Below are positions 31,973 through 39,237 of a stretch of 39,237 nucleotides of DNA, in pieces; position 1 is the stretch's first letter; the number at the start of each line of letters is the position of its first letter. The position numbers and the translations under genes were made by a program. The notes under the pieces are model-generated. The model was given only the letters and a program-made list of their open reading frames with translations, was not told the origin of the DNA and did no database searches. This DNA comes from Anaerolineae bacterium. GTDB lineage: Bacteria > Pseudomonadota > Alphaproteobacteria > DSM-16000 > Inquilinaceae. Where the stretch lies: contig JANQQD010000019.1 in NCBI GenBank assembly GCA_028285185.1, positions 1-39,237 of the forward strand. The letters are read 5' to 3'.

Positions 31973-33307
31973 ATGAGGATTGCCGTTATCGGGGCCGGCA
32001 TTGCCGGACTGGGAGCCGCCTGGCTGCTGAACGGCCGGCACGAGGTCGTTTTGTATGAAGCCGAGGGGCGGTTGGGCGGGCATTCCAACACCGTCGATGC
32101 GCCCGCGCCCGGAGGCGGCAGCCAGCCCGTCGATACCGGCTTCATCGTGTTCAACGACCGCACCTATCCCAATCTGCTGGCGCTGTTTCAGCAAATCGGC
32201 GTGCAGTGGCGGCCCAGCTCCATGTCCTTCTCCGTCAGCGTCGACAATGGGCGGCTGGAATACAGCGGCGACGGGATCGGGGGTCTGTTTGCACAGCGGT
32301 ACAACTTCATTCGCGCCGGCCACTATCGTATGCTGTTAGACCTGCTGCGCTTCTACCGACAGGCACCGGCGGTGCTACAGGATCCGAGCGCAAGCGCGGT
32401 CACGCTGGGCCAGTATCTGGAGCAAGAGCGCTACGGCCGCGCCTTCATCCACGATCACCTGCTGCCCATGTCGGCGGCGATCTGGTCGTGCGGGTGCGAC
32501 GAGATCCTCGGGTTCCCGCTGCAGAGCTATGTGAGCTTCTGCCACAACCACGGCCTCTTGAGCGTCGCCAATCGACCGCAATGGAGAACCGTCGAAGGCG
32601 GAAGTCGGGCTTATGTACAGCGGTTGACCGGGCCGCTTGAAGGCCGGATCCGGTCAGGTAATCCAGTCACGCGTGTCACTCGTCTGGCGCACGGCGTGAT
32701 CGTCCGCGACGCCTCCGGTCACGAGGACCGGTTCGATCAGGTCGTGCTGGCCTGCCATGCCAACCAGGCGCTGGCGACGATGGCCAATCCGACGCCCGAG
32801 GAACGCGAGGTTCTGGCCGCCTTCCGTTACCAGACCAACAGGGCGATCCTGCATCGCGACGAGGCCCTGATGCCGCGGCGCCGGCGGGTGTGGTCGTCCT
32901 GGAACTATCTGGCCGGCAAGCAAGGCGACCTCTCACAGTCGGTATCCGTAACCTATTGGATGAACCGGCTGCAGTCGTTGGACACGGAAGTTCCCCTATT
33001 CGTCTCGCTGAATCCGCTGCAAGAGCCGGATCCGGACAAGACCATTGCGGCGTTCACCTACGAGCATCCCGTGTTCGACGCCGGTGCGACGGCGTCCCAA
33101 GCCGCTCTCGGCGATATCCAAGGCCGCGACCGTCTGTGGTTCTGCGGCGCCTATTGCGGCCACGGTTTCCATGAAGACGGGCTGGCTTCGGGGCTTGCCG
33201 TGGCAGAGGGACTAGGCGTCCGGCGGCCCTGGACGGTGCAGGAGGTCTCGCCCGCCGGGACCAACGCTCGCGCCCGCTTCCCGAAAATCGCAGCGGCGGC
33301 CGAATAG
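31973..33307 (+). CDS. FAD-dependent oxidoreductase, COG2907-like
   Basis: Flavin amine-oxidase-fold protein of 444 residues. The dinucleotide-binding motif IGAGIAGLGAAWLL and the EGRLGGHSNTVD loop are at the N-terminus; the C-terminal part has WFCGAYCGHGFHEDGLASG, typical of the COG2907 group that travels with DUF1365 and CFA-like genes. The exact reaction is not settled; a lipid-modifying oxidation or desaturation is an inference. GAGGGGAG precedes the ATG. The next gene begins two bases after its stop. Confidence 0.88.
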   Translation: MRIAVIGAGIAGLGAAWLLNGRHEVVLYEAEGRLGGHSNTVDAPAPGGGSQPVDTGFIVFNDRTYPNLLALFQQIGVQWRPSSMSFSVSVDNGRLEYSGDGIGGLFAQRYNFIRAGHYRMLLDLLRFYRQAPAVLQDPSASAVTLGQYLEQERYGRAFIHDHLLPMSAAIWSCGCDEILGFPLQSYVSFCHNHGLLSVANRPQWRTVEGGSRAYVQRLTGPLEGRIRSGNPVTRVTRLAHGVIVRDASGHEDRFDQVVLACHANQALATMANPTPEEREVLAAFRYQTNRAILHRDEALMPRRRRVWSSWNYLAGKQGDLSQSVSVTYWMNRLQSLDTEVPLFVSLNPLQEPDPDKTIAAFTYEHPVFDAGATASQAALGDIQGRDRLWFCGAYCGHGFHEDGLASGLAVAEGLGVRRPWTVQEVSPAGTNARARFPKIAAAAE

Positions 33308-33309
33308 CG

Positions 33310-34104
33310 ATGGCTACCTTCCAACAGGAACCAGGCTTTCAGGCGGCGGCCCTCTATTTCGGGCGGGTGATGCATAAGCGCCTGCGGCCGTTCCAGCACC
33401 GGTTCGACTATCGCGTAGTTTCGCTCTGGTTGGACATCGATAAGGTGGCCGCGACGGCCCGGCGGCACCGGCTGTTGTCGCACAACCGTTTGAATCTGTT
33501 CAGCTTCCATGATCGGGACCACGGGCCGCGGGACGGCAGCCCGCTCAGGCCGTGGTGCGAGGCGCTGCTCGGCCGTCACGGCATTGACATCGCCGGCGGG
33601 CCGGTGTGGCTGCTGACCTTTCCGCGGGTTTTCGGCTACGTCTTCAATCCGCTGAGCCTCTATTACTGCCATCATGCGGACGGGCACCTGGCCGCGGTCA
33701 TCTATGAGGTGTCCAACACCTTCGGCGAGCAGCACAGTTATGTGCTGCCGGTTGACGACCAACAGCCGGCGCAAACGCCGGTGGTTCAAAGCTGCGAGAA
33801 AGACTTCTACGTCTCGCCGTTCATCGGCATGTCGGCGACCTATCACTTCCGACTGACGCAACCCGATGACCGCCTGTCGATGCTGATCCGCCAGGCCGAC
33901 GCCGACGGGGATCTGTTGCTGGCGACACTGACGGCCCGCCGCCTGGACCTGACCGACGGCGCCCTGGCCCGGGCTTTCGTCACTCACCCGATGATGACGT
34001 GGAAGGTGATCGCCGCCATTCACTGGCAGGCGCTGCACCTGTGGCGCAAGGGCGCCCGGTATCACCCCCGATCCGCGGCCGCCGCCAAGGTGCGGCCAGT
34101 CTAG
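33310..34104 (+). CDS. DUF1365 family protein
   Basis: A 264-residue DUF1365 (COG3496) protein. Family features seen are the start ALYFGRVMHKRLRP, the H-R-F-Y-R-V block, and FPRVFGYVFNPLSLYYC in the middle, then VSNTFGEQHSY and MSATYHF. The biochemical activity is unknown; it is consistently encoded with the FAD oxidoreductase and CFA-like methyltransferase, and in Rhodobacter such genes belong to the singlet-oxygen response and affect fatty-acid modification. Two bases separate it from the preceding gene, so translation is likely coupled. Confidence 0.92.
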   Translation: MATFQQEPGFQAAALYFGRVMHKRLRPFQHRFDYRVVSLWLDIDKVAATARRHRLLSHNRLNLFSFHDRDHGPRDGSPLRPWCEALLGRHGIDIAGGPVWLLTFPRVFGYVFNPLSLYYCHHADGHLAAVIYEVSNTFGEQHSYVLPVDDQQPAQTPVVQSCEKDFYVSPFIGMSATYHFRLTQPDDRLSMLIRQADADGDLLLATLTARRLDLTDGALARAFVTHPMMTWKVIAAIHWQALHLWRKGARYHPRSAAAAKVRPV

Positions 34105-34165
34105 GGCGTCAAGGCGGCGGCCCCGTTGATCTTGCAGGTGTTTCTTGGTTCGAGGAGCGTGTGTT

Positions 34166-35398
34166 GTGACCGATACGCAAGTCTATCCGCGGCCGATCCT
34201 GGCATCGTCGTACCGCCCCGTGAGGGTTTCCCGCTTCTTCCGCATGTTCCTGAGGATGGGCGACATGCTGGAGTGCGGCACGCTGACGGTGACGCTGCCG
34301 GACGGCAGCCAGCGCCGGTTCGGCGGCAGGGCGCCCGGGCCGGAGGCTTTCCTGACGATCCACCGTGAGCGCCTGGCCCGTCGATTCCTGATCCGCGGCA
34401 ATCTCGGGTTCTGCGAAGGCTATCTGGAAGGCGACTGGTCGAGCCCGGATATCGAGGCGCTGTTCGTCTTTTTCCTGATGAACCAGGACCGGTTGAGCGA
34501 AGCCATGGCCGGCAAGCGGTGGACGCGGGCGCTGGGCTGGTTGCGCCATCAGTTGCGGGCGAACAATCGCAGCGGCGCGAAGCGCAACATCGTGGAGCAT
34601 TATGATCTCGGCAACGCCTTCTACGAGGCGTGGCTGGACCCGACCATGACCTATTCGTCAGCGGTCTACGCCGGAGACGAGACCGATCTGGCGCTAGCCC
34701 AGCGCCGGAAGTACGAGCTGCTGGTGACACGCATGGGGCTGAAGCCCGGCCACCGCGTGCTTGAGATCGGTTGCGGCTGGGGCGGGTTTGCCGAATTCGC
34801 AGCGGCAGAGGTCGGGGCGGACGTGACGGCGATCACGATCAGCCCGTCCCAGCACGAGTTCGCAAGCCGGCGGATCCATGAGGCTGGCCTGGGCGACCGG
34901 GTCAGCGTACGCCTGCAGGACTATCGCGATGTCGAAGGCGACTTTGATCGCATCGCCTCCATCGAAATGTTCGAAGCTGTCGGTGAGCGCTATTGGCCGC
35001 GCTTCTTCGCCTCCGTGCGCGATCGGCTGGTCGGCGGCGGCCAGGCGGCGCTGCAGGTGATCACCATCGAAGACCGCCATTTCGATGCCTATCGGCGCAG
35101 CGCCGACTATATCCAGCGCTACATCTTTCCCGGCGGCATGCTGCCATCGCCGACAGCGCTGAAGGCGGAGCTGGCACAGGCTGGCTTGATGCTCAAGGAC
35201 ATGGCCGGCTATGGCGCGCATTACGCCATGACGCTGCGCGACTGGAACCGCCGCTTTCAGGCCGCTTGGCCGGAGATCCAGGTCATGGGGTTCGATCATC
35301 GCTTCAAGCGCATGTGGGAGCAGTACCTGCACTATTGCGCCGCCGGTTTCCGTGTCGGCCATATCGACGTGCAGCAGCTGGCGATCGCCCGCGACTGA
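34166..35398 (+). CDS. CFA-synthase-like SAM methyltransferase lacking active-site Cys and His
   Basis: SAM-dependent methyltransferase of the cyclopropane-fatty-acid synthase family, 410 residues, acting on unsaturated acyl chains of membrane phospholipids. The SAM motif is EIGCGWGG (200-207). Against E. coli Cfa, the Cys of YSCAYW is Ser165 (YSSAVY) and the bicarbonate-binding His of LLHTIG is Ile299 (QVITIE); the Glu of FEHVG and the Tyr of FGADY remain. It may therefore methylate without ring closure, as UfaM-type enzymes of furan fatty acid synthesis do. The GTG start is fixed by GAGGAG (34152-34157) eight bases upstream; a TTG further up is rejected. Confidence 0.88.
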   Translation: MTDTQVYPRPILASSYRPVRVSRFFRMFLRMGDMLECGTLTVTLPDGSQRRFGGRAPGPEAFLTIHRERLARRFLIRGNLGFCEGYLEGDWSSPDIEALFVFFLMNQDRLSEAMAGKRWTRALGWLRHQLRANNRSGAKRNIVEHYDLGNAFYEAWLDPTMTYSSAVYAGDETDLALAQRRKYELLVTRMGLKPGHRVLEIGCGWGGFAEFAAAEVGADVTAITISPSQHEFASRRIHEAGLGDRVSVRLQDYRDVEGDFDRIASIEMFEAVGERYWPRFFASVRDRLVGGGQAALQVITIEDRHFDAYRRSADYIQRYIFPGGMLPSPTALKAELAQAGLMLKDMAGYGAHYAMTLRDWNRRFQAAWPEIQVMGFDHRFKRMWEQYLHYCAAGFRVGHIDVQQLAIARD

Positions 35399-35400
35399 CC

Positions 35401-35417
35401 GGAAGGGCAAACCTTCC
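35401..35417 (+). promoter_or_regulatory. Hairpin hiding the ribosome site of the MFS gene
   Basis: GGAAGG (35401-35406), the only Shine-Dalgarno candidate, pairs perfectly with CCTTCC (35412-35417) across GCAAA, and the ATG follows at 35420. When folded, the ribosome site is blocked. It begins three bases after the stop of the methyltransferase gene, so terminating ribosomes could open it, coupling translation of the two. Confidence 0.5.
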
Positions 35418-35419
35418 CC

Positions 35420-36787
35420 ATGACCGTCTCAACGACTACGGCGGGCGCAGCCACGCCTCTCGGCCGCGGCCAGCTCTTGGCCTACGGTGCGCCGGCGCTG
35501 CCGCTAGCGGCCCTGACGCTGCCTGTCTACATCTACCTGCCAACGGTCTATGCCACGGGACTGGGGCTTGGGCTGGGTCTGGTCGGAGCCCTGTTGCTGG
35601 TGGCGCGGTTGTGGGACGTCGTCACCGATCCGCTGATTGGCAGCCTGAGCGACCGCTGGCGCGGCCGTTTCGGGCGCCGCCGGCCATGGGTGGCCGCCGG
35701 GGCGCCGCTGGTGATGGTCGGCGTCTGGTTCCTGTTCCGGCCGGGGGACGATGCGGGCGGCGCCTATCTGCTGGTCTGGAGCCTGGTGCTCTATCTCGGC
35801 TGGACGATGATGATCCTGCCGCTCAGTGCCTGGGGGGCGGAGTTATCGTTCGACTATAACGAACGCAGCCGCATCGCCGGGTATCGGGAGGCGGCGGTGC
35901 TGATCGGCACGCTGGTGGCGCTCGGCCTGCCGGCCGCCTTCGGCTATTCCGGGCTGGAGGCGGCGAAGGACGCTCTGGCGCTCTTGTCATGGGTCCTGGT
36001 CTGTTTGGTGCCTGTGACCGTCGCGGCGCTGTTGCGCGCAACGCCGGAGCCCCGCGTCGTCGCGTGGCAGCCGCTGACGATCCGACGCAGCTGGTCCGTG
36101 CTGGCGGGCAACGGGCCGTTCCGCCGTTTGGTGGTCGCCTATCTGTTGAACGGTATCGCCAACGGCCTGCCGGCAACACTGTTCCTGCTTTTCGCGTCGC
36201 ATGTGCTGCAGGCGCCTGAGATGGTCGGCATTCTGTTGGTGATCTACTTCCTGTCCGGCTTTCTGGCACTGCCGGTCTGGGTTCGCCTGTCCTACCGCTT
36301 CGGCAAGCACCGTGTCTGGTCCGCGGCCATGGTGTTTGCTTGTCTGGTCTTTGTGCTGGTGCCTTTGCTCGGACCTGGTGACGTCCTTTGGTTTGTCGCG
36401 GTCTGCGTGCTGACGGGTCTCTGCCTCGGGGCGGATCTGGTGCTTCCGGCGTCCATGCAGGCGGATGTGGTCGATCTCGACACATCGACCAGCGGCGCCC
36501 AACGCACCGGGCTTTACTTCGCGCTCTGGGGCATGGCGACGAAGCTCGCGCTGGCGCTCGCGGTCGGCATCGCCTTCCCGCTTTTGGACTTGGCCGGCTT
36601 CGATCAGGACGGCGGCAACGACGGGGGTGCGCTATTTGCGCTCACTGCGCTGTACAGTCTGGCACCGGTGATCTTCAAGGCAGCGGCCATCGTACTGATG
36701 GTCAACTATCCGATAACCGCACAGCAGCAGCACGCCGTCCGCCGTAAGTTGGTGGACAATGGAACAGCTCCGGCGAGGGTTGCATGA
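35420..36787 (+). CDS. MFS carrier, glycoside-pentoside-hexuronide (GPH) type
   Basis: Twelve-span transporter of 455 residues in the GPH/MelB group. The loop between helices 2 and 3 reads DPLIGSLSDRWRGRFGRRRPW, diagnostic of GPH carriers, and a later DLVLPASMQADVVDLD matches the group. The substrate is unknown; homologues inside RpoE-ChrR-type clusters are suspected to act in lipid or stress physiology rather than in sugar uptake. Its ribosome site lies in a hairpin. It is followed 57 bases later by DUF3833. Confidence 0.88.
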   Translation: MTVSTTTAGAATPLGRGQLLAYGAPALPLAALTLPVYIYLPTVYATGLGLGLGLVGALLLVARLWDVVTDPLIGSLSDRWRGRFGRRRPWVAAGAPLVMVGVWFLFRPGDDAGGAYLLVWSLVLYLGWTMMILPLSAWGAELSFDYNERSRIAGYREAAVLIGTLVALGLPAAFGYSGLEAAKDALALLSWVLVCLVPVTVAALLRATPEPRVVAWQPLTIRRSWSVLAGNGPFRRLVVAYLLNGIANGLPATLFLLFASHVLQAPEMVGILLVIYFLSGFLALPVWVRLSYRFGKHRVWSAAMVFACLVFVLVPLLGPGDVLWFVAVCVLTGLCLGADLVLPASMQADVVDLDTSTSGAQRTGLYFALWGMATKLALALAVGIAFPLLDLAGFDQDGGNDGGALFALTALYSLAPVIFKAAAIVLMVNYPITAQQQHAVRRKLVDNGTAPARVA

Positions 36788-36844
36788 CTTGGGGCGGTCA
36801 TCGGGACAGTGGACCATAGAGTATCGTTGACCGGATAGGACAAC

Positions 36845-37375
36845 ATGAGAGCCGAAGATTTCGCCGGAAGTGAGCCACGCTTTGTCCTCGAAGAATTCTT
36901 TGCCGGACACATACGGGCCTGGGGCATCTTCCAGGACCGGTTCGGCCGGGTGCGGCGGCAGTTCGCTGTCGACATCCATGGCACCTGGGATGGCCGGACA
37001 CTGACCTTGGTGGAAGACTTCACCTACAGCGATGGCGAGACCGAGCAGCGCGTATGGCACGTCCGCAAACTGGACGAGCATCGCTATGAGGGGGAGGCCG
37101 ACGGGGTGGTCGGGCTCGCGACCGGCCGCAGCTACGGCAATGCGCTGAACTGGCAGTACGATTTTGAGCTTCGGGTCGGCGGGCGCTCGTTCCGGGTTCA
37201 TTTCGACGACTGGATGCTGCTGCAGCCCGGCGGCGTGATGATCAACCGCGCGACCGTGCGGAAATGGGGGCTGACGATCGGGGAGGCGACGATCTTTTTC
37301 TCGCCCTTTCGTCGCGACGAGTCCGGCTCGGCCGACGAAGATGACGTCGACGCCTACGGCATAGCCGCGCAATAG
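36845..37375 (+). CDS. DUF3833 family protein
   Basis: A 176-residue DUF3833 protein. The pattern LEEFFAGHIRAWGIFQDRFG, then TLVEDFTYSDGETEQRVW and GEADGVVGLATGRSYGNAL, ending in a WMLLQPGGVMINRATVRKWG block, is characteristic. Many homologues are lipoproteins; this one lacks a signal peptide or lipobox, so it is predicted to be cytoplasmic, unless the start lies elsewhere. A lipocalin-like lipid-binding role is possible. ATG 36845 follows ATAGGA. It ends the photolyase cluster. Confidence 0.88.
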   Translation: MRAEDFAGSEPRFVLEEFFAGHIRAWGIFQDRFGRVRRQFAVDIHGTWDGRTLTLVEDFTYSDGETEQRVWHVRKLDEHRYEGEADGVVGLATGRSYGNALNWQYDFELRVGGRSFRVHFDDWMLLQPGGVMINRATVRKWGLTIGEATIFFSPFRRDESGSADEDDVDAYGIAAQ

Positions 37376-37381
37376 ATAGCG

Positions 37382-37402
37382 GACGGCGTGCCGCGCGCCG
37401 TC
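37382..37402. terminator. Bidirectional hairpin between convergent genes
   Basis: GACGGCG (37382-37388) and CGCCGTC (37396-37402) pair around a 7-base loop between the stop codons of the convergent DUF3833 and SnoaL-like genes, overlapping the latter's stop by two bases. It likely ends transcripts from both sides, but has no T-runs. Confidence 0.45.
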
Positions 37403-37847
37403 ACGCGGCGATCTTCGCCCGCAGCAACCTGAGCACCCCGCCGATGACGGGCAGCTTTTCATAGACCTGCTTTGCTGCGTCCCAGTGGTCGATATGGGCG
37501 GTCACCCGCCCATGATCGTCGAACTGGATCTCGGTCATCCCGTCCAGCTGCCAGCGCCGACGGCTGCGGCCGATGCGGTAGGCGAAGGACCAGCGCAGAT
37601 AGCAGGCCTGCTGCCCGGCGGCGACATCGGTGACCCGAACCTCCACATCCCGAAGCCGGCGATAGGTCTCGGCGAACACCTCGCGGACCCGTGCGATCCC
37701 GTGGACGTCGTTGAACGGATCCCGGAACCGCACACCCTGCGCCATGACATCGGCGAGCCCGTCAACCGTATCCGCCGACAGGTTCTCCCAGAATCGGGCG
37801 TAGCGATCTGCCAGGGCGAGCGTGTCCATGGTTGCCGTTCGTTTCAT
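37401..37847 (-). CDS. SnoaL-like (NTF2-fold) protein
   Basis: Small NTF2-fold protein of 148 residues from ATG 37847. The N-terminal helix LADRYARFWENLSADTVDGLADVM, the strand VRFRDPFNDVHG and the end VTAHIDHWDAAKQVYEKLPVIG follow the SnoaL/nuclear transport factor 2 pattern. Such proteins act as small isomerases, hydrolases or binding proteins; members with this RFRDPFNDV pattern often lie in the same photolyase/CFA-like clusters. ATG 37829 (starting MDTLALAD) is an equally good start; no ribosome site decides. It is transcribed toward the cluster. Confidence 0.85.
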   Translation of the reverse strand: MKRTATMDTLALADRYARFWENLSADTVDGLADVMAQGVRFRDPFNDVHGIARVREVFAETYRRLRDVEVRVTDVAAGQQACYLRWSFAYRIGRSRRRWQLDGMTEIQFDDHGRVTAHIDHWDAAKQVYEKLPVIGGVLRLLRAKIAA

Positions 37848-37913
37848 TGGGGGCAATCGACCTCAGCGATGTCGGTCCAGCCGGCCGGGCGACAAGGGGC
37901 TGGGACGCGGCGT

Positions 37914-39128
37914 TCAGTCGGCGTCCGGTTTCCGCGCCGCCAAGACCGTGGCCAGAGCCGCCGACAGCAGACCTGCCACCCACCAGGACTGCCACGCACC
38001 ATAGGCCACAGACAGCATCGCGATCGTCGTCATGAACTGCCCGATGGCGAAGATCTGGGCCGGTGCGGGCAGACGAACCATGACCCTGACAACGGCCAAC
38101 CCGAAGGCAAGGGCCGCCGCCGCGCCGACAATTCCGAGCTCCAGCCAGACCTGGAGGAATACGTTGTGGGGATGCAGCGGGATGATCGACTGGCCAGGTT
38201 CCTGGAATTGGGACTGTATGCCGCGGTTCTCTATCGCGCGAGACGCCGCCATCCCATGTCCGAAAATGGGCCGCTCGGCTACGAACTCGGTGGTGAAGTA
38301 CCAGATCTCCACCCGGTGGCGGGCCGTGACGCCGAGGGCTTCCCATTCGGTGCCGCCGGCGGAATAGAGTGTACGGGCGATGGGCAGGATCCCGAGAACC
38401 GCAATCAGCACGGCGGCCATGGCCAACCGGCGCGCCGACCGGGGCAACATCCACGCCACGCCAAAACCGGCCAGTCCGACTGCAAATCCCATCATCGCCG
38501 ATTGGCTGGACGAACCCGATAGGATGATTGCCGTCGCCCCCAATAGAGCGACCGCCATCCAGCGCCGCCCGTACCGCCAGTGATAAAGCGCCGCCGGCCA
38601 GACAAAGGCGGCATAGAGCACCGAAGGCCGGTTCAAAACCGCGTCAGCGATCGTGTCTTGGCGCGACAGGCCATGGGTCAGGCGGCGAAGTGGCTGGTCC
38701 AGGAAAACCTCAACAGCCAGCGTCGCCAGGCCCAGGGCCACAGCTATCGTCATCGCCGTGCCGAGCCAGCGCAGCGTCCGGCCATCGAGCTGCGGCAACA
38801 GATTGGCCAGGATCGCCAAAACCAGGAAGAACCCACAGAGTTCGCCAATTCGCTGCAACGCGTCCGCCGGGACAGGCGTCCAGGCAATCGTCACGGCCGA
38901 ATAGCCCAGCAGGGGCAGGACCGCGAGACCAACCAATCCGTTCAGTCGCGGCAGCCGGCGCTGGCGAAAGAGCTGCCAGGCGATGCCCGACACGCCCAGC
39001 ACCACCAGCAAGATCCACGAGCCGCGAGGGCCCAGTACCAGACCCGGGCCCGCGGCGATCAAGAGGGCGCAGATCAGGGACAGCACAAGGTGCCGCGACG
39101 CCAATGAACGTAGCCGATTTTCGTGCAA
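37914..39128 (-). CDS. O-antigen ligase / polymerase family membrane protein
   Basis: Polytopic inner-membrane protein of 404 residues with about ten or more spans, in the Wzy_C/WaaL family that joins or polymerises lipid-linked surface polysaccharide in the periplasm. The key segment is HPHNVFLQVWLELG in the large periplasmic loop (about residues 320-333), where the conserved His lies. The start is uncertain: TTG 39128 is the furthest good candidate, 22 bases after the preceding gene's stop, with no ribosome site. WaaL and Wzy cannot be told apart from this sequence alone. It ends a leftward operon entering from the right edge. Confidence 0.8.
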   Translation of the reverse strand: MHENRLRSLASRHLVLSLICALLIAAGPGLVLGPRGSWILLVVLGVSGIAWQLFRQRRLPRLNGLVGLAVLPLLGYSAVTIAWTPVPADALQRIGELCGFFLVLAILANLLPQLDGRTLRWLGTAMTIAVALGLATLAVEVFLDQPLRRLTHGLSRQDTIADAVLNRPSVLYAAFVWPAALYHWRYGRRWMAVALLGATAIILSGSSSQSAMMGFAVGLAGFGVAWMLPRSARRLAMAAVLIAVLGILPIARTLYSAGGTEWEALGVTARHRVEIWYFTTEFVAERPIFGHGMAASRAIENRGIQSQFQEPGQSIIPLHPHNVFLQVWLELGIVGAAAALAFGLAVVRVMVRLPAPAQIFAIGQFMTTIAMLSVAYGAWQSWWVAGLLSAALATVLAARKPDAD

Positions 39129-39150
39129 TACCGATCACCGGGTCAACGGA

Positions 39151-39237
39151 TCAGAGGAAGTAGAAGATGAGAAAGAAGATCGAGCCGAATTGGAGATATT
39201 TCAACGCATAATAAAGCTTGCGATTTCTCTTCTTCAG
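39151..39237 (-). CDS. C-terminus of a membrane protein (partial)
   Basis: Read leftward from the right edge, an open frame of 28 codons before TGA gives a basic stretch (KKRNRKLYY) then a hydrophobic end (GSIFFLIFYFL). This is the C-terminal tail of a gene that starts outside the window, ending in a membrane helix. Its stop is 22 bases before the O-antigen ligase-like start, so both are probably in one surface-polysaccharide operon. The family cannot be named from the tail. Confidence 0.55.
   Translation of the reverse strand: MKKRNRKLYYALKYLQFGSIFFLIFYFL

Overview
The window is high-GC DNA from an alphaproteobacterium, most likely of the Rhodospirillales/Azospirillales type. This is inferred from gene order (fabD-fabG; rpsF-rpsR-rplI-dnaB-alr-mlaE-mlaF-radA-cvpA-purF-SDR), from the long charged tails on S6 and L9, and from a photolyase/FAD-oxidase/DUF1365/CFA-like/MFS/DUF3833 cluster of the kind controlled by RpoE-ChrR in this class. 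No rRNA, tRNA, CRISPR array, insertion sequence or phage gene was recognised.

Region 1 (1-12561) is core housekeeping. fabD and fabG read leftward toward the expected acpP. Divergently, rpsF-rpsR-rplI, dnaB, alr, mlaE, mlaF, radA, cvpA, purF and an SDR gene read rightward. Many of these overlap by 4 bases (ATGA/GTGA), which suggests translational coupling. Two DnaA-box-like sites lie between rplI and dnaB.

Region 2 (12562-14338) is an accessory patch. It holds a small unknown protein whose Shine-Dalgarno sequence sits inside competing hairpins, a GNAT acetyltransferase, a transporter C-terminal remnant, and an AT-richer stretch with perfect palindromes.

Region 3 (14339-28188) is a signalling island. 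It holds two near-duplicate Rcp1-like response regulators, a PilZ protein, a GAF-PAS-PAS histidine kinase, a REC-PAS histidine kinase, a REC-GGDEF diguanylate cyclase and an HD-GYP phosphodiesterase. Synthesis, breakdown and sensing of c-di-GMP are therefore all represented. Inside it is a leftward three-gene operon (15704-20599): a D-Ala-D-Ala-ligase-like ATP-grasp enzyme, an 814-residue fusion of two periplasmic sensor modules to an MFS transporter, and an ABC_sub_bind-type periplasmic binding protein with no ABC permease or ATPase beside it. I regard this operon as the best candidate for an undescribed system: make or modify a peptide-like compound, sense it, and move it.

Region 4 (28189-30474) holds hairpin-rich noncoding DNA, an alanine-rich small ORF of uncertain reality, and a secreted fasciclin-domain protein.

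Region 5 (30475-37847) is a photo-oxidative-stress cluster: photolyase, FAD oxidoreductase, DUF1365, a CFA-synthase-like methyltransferase lacking two residues of the classical active site, a GPH-type MFS carrier and DUF3833, with a convergent SnoaL-like gene. A possible ECF-type promoter lies upstream. Region 6 (37914-39237) begins a cell-surface polysaccharide locus with an O-antigen ligase/polymerase-like protein and the end of an upstream membrane protein gene.
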